The translations under genes were made by a program, and so were the position numbers. Below the pieces are notes generated by a model. That model worked only from the letters and a program-made list of their open reading frames with translations. It was not told where the DNA came from and made no database searches. A DNA stretch of 64,000 nucleotides, from positions 92,469 through 156,468 of the forward strand of contig NZ_MDET01000002.1 of NCBI RefSeq assembly GCF_002075885.1. The letters are read 5' to 3'. The stretch comes from Manganibacter manganicus (GTDB lineage: Bacteria > Pseudomonadota > Alphaproteobacteria > Rhizobiales > Rhizobiaceae). Shown in pieces: positions 41,678 through 49,971 of the stretch (within the stretch, counting starts at the first letter, position 1; every line of letters starts with the position of its first letter).

Positions 41678-42631
41678 ATGGGAACTCAACTGAAGAAACT
41701 TCTGGCAGCCGCTATCGCGACGCTGCCGCTGATAGCAGGCTATGGCACTATCGCACATGCCGAGGGCGAGCATTTCGTCTTCGTCAGCCATGCACCGGAC
41801 ACCGATTCCTGGTGGAATGTCATCAAGAACGCGCTGAAAAATGCTGCGGCCGACACCAAGACCACCGTCGATTACCGCAATCCGCCGAGCGGCGACATTG
41901 CCGACATGGCGCGCATCATCCAGCAGGCCACGGCCACGAATCCCGACGGCATCATCACCACAATCGCCGACTTCAACGTATTGCAGAGCGCGATCCAGGG
42001 TGCCATCGCCAAGGGCATTCCCGTCATTACCGTGAATTCAGGCACGGCCGAACAATCCAAACAGCTTGGCGCGCTGATGCATATCGGCCAGCCGGAATAC
42101 GATGCCGGCAAGGGCGCCGGCGAGCGGGCCAAGGCGGCGGGCGTCACCGACTTCGTCTGCGTCAACCATTACATCACCAACGCCGCCTCGGTGGAGCGTT
42201 GCCAGGGCTATGCCGACGGCCTCGGCGTGCCGCTCGGCGATCATATGGTCGACTCCACGCAGGATCCGACGCAGGTTTACAACAAGGTGAAGGCCTATCT
42301 GACCAGTCATACGGGTACCAACGGCATCCTGACATTGGGGCCGAATTCGGCGGAACCGACGATAAAGCTGCTGCGTGACACCGGTGAAACCTCGAAATAC
42401 AACTTCATCACCTTCGACCTGTCCGCCAGTATTTCAAAGGGCATCAAGGACGGGATCGTCGAGTCGGCCATAGACCAGCAGCCTTACCTGCAAGGCTACC
42501 TGCCGGTCGTCCTTTTGACCCAGTATGTGCGGTACGGCGTCATGCCCGCCAACAACATCAATACCGGACCTGGCTTCGTTACCAAGGACAATATCGAAAT
42601 GGTCGAGAAGCTGGCCGGCGAATACCGCTAA
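41678..42631 (+). CDS. Periplasmic sugar/inositol-binding protein
   Basis: This 317-residue protein has a signal peptide (cleavage near AHA-EG, residue 28-29) and the ribose-binding-protein fold (PF13407 type): HFVFVSHAPDTDSWWNVIKN, IPVITVNSGTAEQSKQLGAL, VERCQGYADGLG and NGILTLGPNSAEPTIKLL. GGGAGGAG precedes the ATG. Its position between iolR and the transport genes suggests it binds myo-inositol or an isomer, like IbpA. The ligand is inferred from context. Confidence 0.9.
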   Translation: MGTQLKKLLAAAIATLPLIAGYGTIAHAEGEHFVFVSHAPDTDSWWNVIKNALKNAAADTKTTVDYRNPPSGDIADMARIIQQATATNPDGIITTIADFNVLQSAIQGAIAKGIPVITVNSGTAEQSKQLGALMHIGQPEYDAGKGAGERAKAAGVTDFVCVNHYITNAASVERCQGYADGLGVPLGDHMVDSTQDPTQVYNKVKAYLTSHTGTNGILTLGPNSAEPTIKLLRDTGETSKYNFITFDLSASISKGIKDGIVESAIDQQPYLQGYLPVVLLTQYVRYGVMPANNINTGPGFVTKDNIEMVEKLAGEYR

Positions 42632-42700
42632 ACGGCTGCAAGGAGCACGCGGTCCGCTTCATCAGGAAGCCGGCATCCGCGTGCTTCATTTCCGCTCTGG

Positions 42701-43834
42701 ATGAGAAGCGAGATGGCAGAAGACCCAACCGTCGCGACTGTCGCACAGCCGTTGGATGAGCGGCTGCAAAGGCAATCCGGCCTTCGCAGGCTTTTATCCC
42801 GCCCCGAACTGGGAGCTATAGCCGGCACCGTTCTGGTCTTCCTGTTCTTTGGCGCGACCGCGCACGGCACCGGCATGTTCGCCGCCGACGGCATCCTGAA
42901 CTGGATGACTGTCACCGCGCAACTGACCATCATCGCCACCGGCGCGGCGCTCCTCATGGTTGGCGGTGAATTCGATCTGTCGGTCGGCTCCATGATCGGC
43001 TTCGCCGGCATGATGATCGCCATCCCAACCGTCTATTTCGGATGGCCTATCGAAATCAGCGTCATCTTCGCCTTCTGCGGCGCATTGTTGATCGGGTTTC
43101 TCAACGGGCTGGTTGTGGTGCGCACCCGCCTGCCATCCTTCATCGTCACGCTGGCCTCACTTTACATCCTGCGTGGCATGACGATTGCGCTGTCCATCCT
43201 GTTTGCCAATCGCACCATCGTCTCTGGCGTCAAGAATTTTGCCGGCGACTCGTTTGTGGTGCCGCTGTTTTCAGGCAAGGCGTTTCCCGGCCTGTTCATC
43301 TGGCTGGCCGATGCCGGGATCATCGGTAAGCTGCCAAACGGCCAACCGTCCGTGCAGGGCGTACCGGCGATGGTGATCTGGGCTTTTGCCATCGCACTGA
43401 TCGGCCATATCGTCTTGTCGCGTACCCGCTTCGGCAACTGGATTTTCGCGGCCGGCGGCGATGCCAACGCCGCCCGCAATGTCGGCGTACCGGTGGCGCG
43501 GGTGAAGATCGTCCTGTTCATGGTCACCGCATTCTGCGCCACCGTCTATGCCACCTGCCAGGTGATGGAGTTCGGCTCGGCCGCCGCCGATCGCGGCGTG
43601 CTCAAGGAATTCGAAGCCATCATCGCAGCCGTTATCGGCGGCTGCCTGCTGACTGGCGGCTACGGCTCGGTAGTCGGTGCCTTCTTCGGCGCGCTGATTT
43701 TCGGCGTGGTGCAAATGGGCATATTGTTTACCGGTGCGCCGAACGACTGGTTCCAGGTGTTTCTCGGCCTGATGCTGCTTACTGCCGTTCTGTTCAACAA
43801 CTACATCCGCCGCCGCGCCACGGGCGAACGTTGA
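42701..43834 (+). CDS. Sugar/inositol ABC transporter permease
   Basis: This 377-residue permease of the RbsC/FrcC family has about ten hydrophobic segments. The hallmark [20 protein letters not shown] segment corresponds to the family's GxxDLSVG motif, and [20 protein letters not shown] matches the cytoplasmic coupling region. The start may be 42701 or the in-frame ATG at 42713; neither has a strong SD. It follows the binding-protein gene and precedes the ATPase by 10 bp. Confidence 0.92.
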   Translation: MRSEMAEDPTVATVAQPLDERLQRQSGLRRLLSRPELGAIAGTVLVFLFFGATAHGTGMFAADGILNWMTVTAQLTIIATGAALLMVGGEFDLSVGSMIGFAGMMIAIPTVYFGWPIEISVIFAFCGALLIGFLNGLVVVRTRLPSFIVTLASLYILRGMTIALSILFANRTIVSGVKNFAGDSFVVPLFSGKAFPGLFIWLADAGIIGKLPNGQPSVQGVPAMVIWAFAIALIGHIVLSRTRFGNWIFAAGGDANAARNVGVPVARVKIVLFMVTAFCATVYATCQVMEFGSAAADRGVLKEFEAIIAAVIGGCLLTGGYGSVVGAFFGALIFGVVQMGILFTGAPNDWFQVFLGLMLLTAVLFNNYIRRRATGER

Positions 43835-43844
43835 GGGGGCAATC

Positions 43845-44642
43845 ATGAGCGAATCCGTCTCGGCCAAGCCCGCGCTGATCGAAGTTCGCGATCTGGTCAA
43901 GCATTTCGGCCCTGTCGTGGCGCTCAACGGCGTATCGATGAAGGTACGCAGCGGTGAGGTTTTGTGCCTTCTGGGCGACAATGGCGCGGGCAAGTCCACA
44001 CTGATCAAGACGCTGTCGGGCGTGCACAAGCCGACCAGCGGCAGTTTCCTGGTTGACGGCAAGCCGATTGCTTTTCACACACCGCGAGACGCGCTCGACG
44101 CCGGCATCGCCACCGTGTACCAGGATCTGGCGATGGTGCCGCTGAGTTCCATCGCCCGCAATTTCTTCATGGGTCGCGAACCGCTGCGGCGCGTCGGGCC
44201 ATTCAAATTCCTCGACCTCGCCTTTGCGGAGAAAGTGGCGCGCGAGGAGATGAAGAAGATCGGCATTGATTTGCGTGACTCCAGTCAGGCGGTGGGCACG
44301 CTTTCCGGCGGGGAGCGGCAATGCGTGGCGATTGCGCGGGCGGTCTATTTCGGTGCCAAGGTGTTGATCCTCGACGAGCCAACCTCGGCGCTCGGCGTGG
44401 CGCAAACCTCCATGGTGCTGAAATATGTCAACCAGGTGCGGGCGCGCGGATTGGGCGTCATCTTCATCACCCACAATGTCCGCCACGCCTATGCGGTGGG
44501 CAACAGCTTTACCGTTCTAAATCGCGGCCGCACGCTCGGCACCTTCGAGAAGGCCGGGATCAGCATCGAAGAATTGCAGAACCTGATGGCCGGCGACAAG
44601 GAATTGCAGTTCCTGTCGAACGATCTTGGCGGAACGGTGTGA
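43845..44642 (+). CDS. Sugar/inositol ABC transporter ATPase, single-domain type
   Basis: This 265-residue ATPase has one nucleotide-binding domain: Walker [11 protein letters not shown]-loop [12 protein letters not shown], signature [14 protein letters not shown], Walker [14 protein letters not shown], and switch HN in [13 protein letters not shown]. Most importers of this family use a fused double domain of about 500 residues; a single domain resembles FrcA of the rhizobial fructose importer, which dimerises. GAGGGGGC precedes the ATG. It is likely co-transcribed with the downstream dehydrogenase (34-bp gap). Confidence 0.93.
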   Translation: MSESVSAKPALIEVRDLVKHFGPVVALNGVSMKVRSGEVLCLLGDNGAGKSTLIKTLSGVHKPTSGSFLVDGKPIAFHTPRDALDAGIATVYQDLAMVPLSSIARNFFMGREPLRRVGPFKFLDLAFAEKVAREEMKKIGIDLRDSSQAVGTLSGGERQCVAIARAVYFGAKVLILDEPTSALGVAQTSMVLKYVNQVRARGLGVIFITHNVRHAYAVGNSFTVLNRGRTLGTFEKAGISIEELQNLMAGDKELQFLSNDLGGTV

Positions 44643-44676
44643 GCGCCGTGTCGCTCGCACCGAAGACGTTGCCGGC

Positions 44677-45795
44677 ATGAAAGACATTGGCGTTGGTCTC
44701 ATAGGCTCAGGCTTCATGGGCAAATGTCACGCCATGGCCTGGCGCTCCGTCGGCGGCGTCTTTGCCGCTGCCGGTCGCCCGAAACTGGCCCATCTGGCGG
44801 AAGTCAACGCCGAGTTTGCGCAGGATCGCGCCACCGAGTTCGGCTTTGAAAAAGGCTCAGGCGATTGGCGCGCGGTCATTGCCGACCCGAAAGTCGATGT
44901 TGTGTCGCTGACCGCCCCCAACCAGTTCCATGCCGAAATAGCGCTTGCCGCACTTGCTGCGGGCAAGCATTTATGGTGCGAAAAGCCAATGGCGCCGAGC
45001 TTTGCCGAAGCCGAGGCGATGGCTGAAGCGGCCAAAAATTCCGGCAAGGTTGTCGCCCTTGGCTACAACTACATACAGAGTCCGGCGATCCGCCAGATCG
45101 GCGCTTTATTGACGGAGAACCGGATCGGTGTCGTCAACCATCTCAGGATCGAGATGGATGAGGATTTCATGGCCGATCCCGAAATACCGTTCAACTGGAA
45201 GCACGACGCAAAGTCGGGCTATGGCGCGCTCGACGATTTCGCTGTCCATCCGCTGTCGCTGGTCTCGGTGCTGTTCGGCCGCGTCGCGCGCGTCGTCTGT
45301 GACATGGCAAAACCTCATGCCGAGCGTACCACCGCCGACGGCCAGCGCCGGGCAGTCGAGACCTGGGACATCGCCAACGTGCTGATGAGGCTGGAAAGCG
45401 GCCTCTCGGCCACCTTGCAGGTCAATCGCTCAGCCTGGGGCCGCAAGGGGCGCATCTCGGCCCAGATTTTTGGGTCGAAAGGCACGATCCTGTTCGATCA
45501 GGAGCGTTTCAACGAGTTCCAGCTTTACCTTACCGCAGACCGCCCGGCCGAACAGGGTTTCCGCACCGTATTGACCGGGCCGCAGCACGAGCCATACGCT
45601 GCCTTCATTCCGGCACCCGGCCATGGGCTCGGCTTCAACGAACTGAAAATCATCGAATGCCGCGAACTGATCGCTCGCATACGCGGCGAGGCAGGCACGC
45701 GGCTGATTGGCTTCGACGAGGGGTTGGAGATTGAACGCACGGTGCATGCCATGGCGCTCTCCTTCCAGGAGGGCGGTTGGGTGAACGTGCGATGA
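44677..45795 (+). CDS. Gfo/Idh/MocA-family dehydrogenase, probably inositol-related
   Basis: This 372-residue NAD(P)-dependent oxidoreductase has the Rossmann loop GLIGSGFMGKCHAMAW, the NQFHAEIAL segment and the catalytic-Lys motif CEKPMAPS, with a substrate domain containing KSGYGALDDFAVHPLSLV. Being last in the inositol transport operon, it may oxidise scyllo- or another inositol isomer or an inositol derivative, in parallel to IolG. ATG 44677 matches the family start; upstream in-frame sequence overlaps the ATPase gene end and is unlikely. Confidence 0.88.
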   Translation: MKDIGVGLIGSGFMGKCHAMAWRSVGGVFAAAGRPKLAHLAEVNAEFAQDRATEFGFEKGSGDWRAVIADPKVDVVSLTAPNQFHAEIALAALAAGKHLWCEKPMAPSFAEAEAMAEAAKNSGKVVALGYNYIQSPAIRQIGALLTENRIGVVNHLRIEMDEDFMADPEIPFNWKHDAKSGYGALDDFAVHPLSLVSVLFGRVARVVCDMAKPHAERTTADGQRRAVETWDIANVLMRLESGLSATLQVNRSAWGRKGRISAQIFGSKGTILFDQERFNEFQLYLTADRPAEQGFRTVLTGPQHEPYAAFIPAPGHGLGFNELKIIECRELIARIRGEAGTRLIGFDEGLEIERTVHAMALSFQEGGWVNVR

Positions 45796-45822
45796 CGATT
45801 TCTTGCTCGGAATATTGCCGCT

Positions 45823-46818
45823 TCAGACCTCGATACGCACCGTCCTGCCGGTCTTGACGGACTCCAGCGCCGCATCCGCCAGCTTCAGAGCGGCCAGCCC
45901 GTCCGCGCCGCTCGGTGACGGCTTCTGGCCCTTGGCCAAGGCTTCGATGAAGGCGGAAATTTCGTTGGCGTAAGCATCGATATAACGTGTCATGAAGAAG
46001 TCGTGCAGCGGCGGGCGGGTGTAGCCCTTGTCATTGGCCAGTTCGATCGACACCGGTCGCTGGTTTTCCGCCGACACCATACCCTTCGAGCCATGCACCT
46101 CGATACGTTGGTCATAACCGTAAGTGGCGCGGCGCGAATTGGATATGAGCGCCTGCCTGCCGCTCCCTGTCTCCAGAATGACGGAGACGGAGTCATAGTC
46201 GCCTGCCTCGCCGATCTTTTCGTCCACAAGGACAGAGGCATGCGCGGAAACCGAAACCGGCTCCTCACCAAGCAGGAAGCGCGCCATGTCGAAATCGTGG
46301 ATGGTCATGTCGCGAAAAATACCGCCCGAGCGATTGATATAATCAACCGGCGGCGCACCGGGATCACGTGATGTGATCGTCGCCATCTCGACCTTGCCGA
46401 TGTCGCCATCCAGAATGGCTTTCTTCACGGCGATAAAATGCGGATCGAAACGGCGGTTGAAGCCAACCATCAGTGTTGCTCCAGCCTCATCGACTGCAGC
46501 GAGACACTCGCTCACGCGCCCAATATCGAGATCGATCGGCTTTTCGCAGAAAATCGCCTTGCCGGCCGCAGCGAACCGCTCGATCAGATCGGCATGGGTG
46601 TCGGTCGGCGTGCAGATCACGACTGCGTCGATGTCCTTCGCCGCCTCGATTGCCTCAATGGAACGGACTTCGGCGCCATATGCAGTGGAAATCCGCGTTG
46701 CAGCCTCGTAGAAGGCATCGGCAACAGCAACCAGCGTCGCTTGCGGATTGGAGGCGACGGCACGCGCATGCACCTTGCCGATACGCCCGGCGCCCAACAG
46801 ACCGAAACGAACCGCCAT
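45823..46818 (-). CDS. iolG: Inositol 2-dehydrogenase
   Basis: This 331-residue Gfo/Idh/MocA enzyme oxidises myo-inositol to 2-keto-myo-inositol (scyllo-inosose) with NAD+, the first catabolic step. Seen are VRFGLLGAGRIGKVHARAV, the CEKPIDLDIG Lys motif, and GFNRRFDPHF and GGIFRDMTIHDFDMARFLLG containing the conserved Asp and His of the active site. ATG 46818 gives the standard start. It converges with the Gfo/Idh gene 27 bp away and has its own promoter region with two IolR-like sites. Confidence 0.94.
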   Translation of the reverse strand: MAVRFGLLGAGRIGKVHARAVASNPQATLVAVADAFYEAATRISTAYGAEVRSIEAIEAAKDIDAVVICTPTDTHADLIERFAAAGKAIFCEKPIDLDIGRVSECLAAVDEAGATLMVGFNRRFDPHFIAVKKAILDGDIGKVEMATITSRDPGAPPVDYINRSGGIFRDMTIHDFDMARFLLGEEPVSVSAHASVLVDEKIGEAGDYDSVSVILETGSGRQALISNSRRATYGYDQRIEVHGSKGMVSAENQRPVSIELANDKGYTRPPLHDFFMTRYIDAYANEISAFIEALAKGQKPSPSGADGLAALKLADAALESVKTGRTVRIEV

Positions 46819-46838
46819 GACGAACCTCTTCCGCAAAT

Positions 46839-46901
46839 GGAATGGACTATCCGTATACTCAACTTATGAAACATTTATTCCAGAAGAGGCATGAGCGTCA
46901 A
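46839..46901 (-). promoter_or_regulatory. iolG promoter with two candidate IolR sites
   Basis: On the minus strand TTGACG (46901-46896) and ATAAAT (46878-46873) are 17 bp apart. Two sites of the GRAA-N6-WTCC form flank this: GAAACATTTATTCC (46868-46881), over the -10, and GGAATGGACTATCC (46839-46852), near the expected start site. Confidence 0.55.
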
Positions 46902-46972
46902 GCAGCGGGCGCGCTTCGTCTGACGAAAATCCAATGATGTCGCCGCATCGCTATGGAGCCGCGAAGCGCCCG

Positions 46973-48133
46973 TCAATCCTGGAAGACAAATAGCAAAAAC
47001 GAGAGGAACAGCAGGACGTGAACAAGGCCTTGGAGGACATGCGTGCGGCCGCTTCCGAAGGTGATCAGACTGACAGCCAGCGTAAGGACAAGCAGCACGA
47101 GATCGACGTGCTCAAGGCCAAGAATGAGGTTATGCCCGGTGATCCATGCGACCGTCAGCATGATCGGCACAGTGAGGCCGATTGTCGAAAGGACGGAGCC
47201 AAGGAAGATATTGACGGACCGTTGCAGATGGTTGCGCCGTGCTGCCTGCACCGCCCCGATGCCTTCCGGGGCGGCTACCAGAATCGCAATTATTACTCCG
47301 CTTATTGCATCGGGCGCCCCCAAAGTTTCAGTTATGTAGTCTATCGGGCGCGCCAACTGGTCGACGAGAAAAACGATCGGAACCATATAGGCTAACAGCA
47401 ACCACACATGCGGCCATACCGATGTCGTTTGGCCCGCTATTCGTGCATGCTCGACGGATTGTTCCGGCAAGGCGAAGTATCCCCGGTGGCGACCCATCTG
47501 CAGAAGCAGAAAAGCCACGTAAAGGCCGGCCGCCATGAGGCCGACAGCGATTTGCTGGAGTCCCGACAAGGTCGGGCCGTTCGCCGCTACGGTAAAATCA
47601 GGAAGCACAAGGCTGAAAACGGCCAGCGGAACGATGACACCAAAATAGGCATTCGCTCCCTGTAGATTGTATTGCTGCTCCCGATGTCGAAGCGCGCCGA
47701 GAAGCAAGGACAGGCCTACCATGCCACCAAGCACAATCATGACGACCGAATAGAGCGTGTCGCGCACCAGCGTGGGATTGGGCTCTCCGTGCAGCATGAC
47801 GGCTGTAATGCTCATAACTTCTATGCCGGTTATCGAAAGCGTCAGGACCAGTGTCCCGAACGGCTCGCCGAGACGTTCAGCGATCTTTTCCGCATGCCGC
47901 ACGACGTTCAGCGCCGATCCGAGCACGATGGCAAAGAGCCATAAGAGCAGAGCCGCCAGCCATGCCGGATTGTTCAACCGGGTAAAAAGATGGTCATGAA
48001 AACCAAGAAAGATCAGGCCTGTCCCAAGGGCGGCAGCGAGGAACCATTCATTTTTGACCGAGTATTGCGCTGGGTCGGCAGCCGGCGAGGATCTCGCGTT
48101 GCCTGCCGTCCGATCCCGGTCAGGAAAGATCAT
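46973..48133 (-). CDS. Calcium/proton antiporter, ChaA-like
   Basis: This 386-residue membrane protein belongs to the Ca2+:cation antiporter family. The two inverted repeat signatures each carry a key Glu: GEPFGTLVLTLSITGIEVMS and LVAAPEGIGAVQAARRNHLQ, the latter followed by SVNIFLGSVLSTIGLTVPIM. About eleven hydrophobic helices are visible. It exports Ca2+ (or Na+/K+) in exchange for protons across the inner membrane. It is transcribed away from the patatin-like gene's direction of flow on the same strand, with 140 bp between them, so it may have its own promoter. Confidence 0.92.
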   Translation of the reverse strand: MIFPDRDRTAGNARSSPAADPAQYSVKNEWFLAAALGTGLIFLGFHDHLFTRLNNPAWLAALLLWLFAIVLGSALNVVRHAEKIAERLGEPFGTLVLTLSITGIEVMSITAVMLHGEPNPTLVRDTLYSVVMIVLGGMVGLSLLLGALRHREQQYNLQGANAYFGVIVPLAVFSLVLPDFTVAANGPTLSGLQQIAVGLMAAGLYVAFLLLQMGRHRGYFALPEQSVEHARIAGQTTSVWPHVWLLLAYMVPIVFLVDQLARPIDYITETLGAPDAISGVIIAILVAAPEGIGAVQAARRNHLQRSVNIFLGSVLSTIGLTVPIMLTVAWITGHNLILGLEHVDLVLLVLTLAVSLITFGSGRTHVLQGLVHVLLFLSFLLFVFQD

Positions 48134-48274
48134 GCTGAGTTGCCTTCCCGCTTGCAGAATTTACTGGTCAACCAACCCCGATACGCCCGGCAATCTAATG
48201 GAAACCTGAATGAAAACGGTCGAGTGAAGCCCGCCAACCATGGATGTTTCCGCAAGGTTCCTGAGGCGGCAAAT

Positions 48275-49735
48275 TCAACGGCTTGCAACCAACGACCCAT
48301 CTGTGTTGTCGAAGATCGGCGCGTGCTTGCGCGCTTGATCTGCCACGGCATTGATGTTGGCGTTACGTCTAACGGCGCCCCTGGCAGCGCTTATGACCAG
48401 GTCCACCTGTGCCCGCGGCAGCTTAAGGCGTGTCGGAACGCCGTTCAAGCGCGCGAACAATTCCGGGGCTGCCTCGCGAAAGGAGATATGCTCCGTCGTC
48501 ACGTTCACATCCCGGCAATCCCACTGCTCGAGCGTGCCGCGAAGTTTGAGAACCTCCTCGCGCCCCAGTCCGCACCGATAACGCACAAGCCTATCCTGCC
48601 ACTGTTTGAGCGCGAGATCGACGGCGTCGAAGCCGGTGCGTGTCGCCCATGCCAGCGCGGTGTCGGATGCGGCGACAATCACCTTGTCGAGCCGTGTCGT
48701 GACAGGCGAAAGGCCCCATCTGTACTGCGTGTGCACCCCCGCATCGGTGACGACGAACAGAAAATTTCGCAACCGAACCGCCTGGCGAGGAGAAAGCGGC
48801 GCATAAGGCTTATCTGCTTTGGCGCGCTCCAGCGTAAGGCCGGTGATACCGAGATTGTCGGTAAGACCGCCGTCAAGAAGACGTACAAAGTTGAGATCGG
48901 TGTTGGACTGATACGAATCAAGCGCTCTCGCATAGGCCTGCAAGCGAATGGAAGGATTCTTCGCCTCCAGGGCCCGCTTCATCCAGCGCGGACGTTGATA
49001 GTGGCAGTCCACCTTGGGCGTCTGCAGGATCATCGGTGCAAACACCACCGGAAAGGCGGCGGAGGCGCCAACCGCGTCAGCGATCTTGAGTTCGTCGATG
49101 TCGCTGCAAAGCGCGGCAAAGGTGTCGCGCGTGAAGAGGAAAGGCGCGCTGTTGTATATATCCGAGGCTGTCAGCCAGACGATCGGCCTGTCCGGTTTCC
49201 TGAAGGCTGAAAAAGTCGCCCGCTCGAAAAGCTTTTCGTCCAGCCAGCGGGCGAAGCTGCTGCGATCGTTGGCGCCACCGTCAAAGGCCGCCGTGAGTAA
49301 TGTCCCCGGCCCGATGCTGGTCGACATATAGGCTTCGGCATTCCGGTACAGGAACCGTTCGCGGAAATCCCTGTAGTCATCCTTGCCCTTGTAGCCGAGA
49401 TATGCCGCCGTGACCGCGCCGCCCGACGTTCCGGCGACGGTACGCACATCATCGATCAGCGTTCGGCGGTAGGGAACCGTGTCGATGACCATGGAATCGA
49501 GTTCCAGAAGTGCGCCATAGGCCCATGCCGCCGCGCGCATGCCGCCGCCCGAAAACGCCAGCGCCACAACGGTCGAGCCGTCATCGCCGGCATCGGGAAT
49601 ATAGTCCGGCGAAGGGGCCTCGGGCCGCGTGGTCACCACATTGATGGGCGTCGTGTCGATGGTCCCGCAACCGGATATGGCGAGCCCCGCGCCGAGCGCC
49701 ATGGCCTGCCAAGCCTTGGAAATCATGCCTCTCAT
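48275..49735 (-). CDS. Patatin-like phospholipase lipoprotein
   Basis: This 486-residue protein starts with a lipoprotein signal (lipobox near ISGC, Cys23). The patatin hydrolase motifs are intact: oxyanion loop SGGGMRAAAW, nucleophile GTSGG (VAGTSGGAVTAAYLGY) and catalytic Asp in LDGGLTDNLG. Patatin enzymes are acyl hydrolases (phospholipase A type). Anchoring in the envelope would let it act on its own or foreign phospholipids. Start 49735 gives MRGMISKAW; the ATG at 49726 is an alternative. It is upstream of the antiporter gene on the same strand. Confidence 0.9.
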   Translation of the reverse strand: MRGMISKAWQAMALGAGLAISGCGTIDTTPINVVTTRPEAPSPDYIPDAGDDGSTVVALAFSGGGMRAAAWAYGALLELDSMVIDTVPYRRTLIDDVRTVAGTSGGAVTAAYLGYKGKDDYRDFRERFLYRNAEAYMSTSIGPGTLLTAAFDGGANDRSSFARWLDEKLFERATFSAFRKPDRPIVWLTASDIYNSAPFLFTRDTFAALCSDIDELKIADAVGASAAFPVVFAPMILQTPKVDCHYQRPRWMKRALEAKNPSIRLQAYARALDSYQSNTDLNFVRLLDGGLTDNLGITGLTLERAKADKPYAPLSPRQAVRLRNFLFVVTDAGVHTQYRWGLSPVTTRLDKVIVAASDTALAWATRTGFDAVDLALKQWQDRLVRYRCGLGREEVLKLRGTLEQWDCRDVNVTTEHISFREAAPELFARLNGVPTRLKLPRAQVDLVISAARGAVRRNANINAVADQARKHAPIFDNTDGSLVASR

Positions 49736-49971
49736 GCCCGCCCCCTTGCCGCGCCTACCGCTCGAAATCGCCGAACCCGCATTGTTGATTGCAATGTCGG
49801 GTTTCGAGACGGTTCCGCGGCCGGCGACTTACGAAATATCCAACATTGCCAATGCCTTGGCGCCGACGCAACCGCGCGAAGATGAAAAATTTCCCGACGG
49901 CCCTATTGTTGGCGGCAATTTGTTGGCGTTTTCGGGCGCAGAACCGCCGCACGCATTTCGCTGAAAATGCC

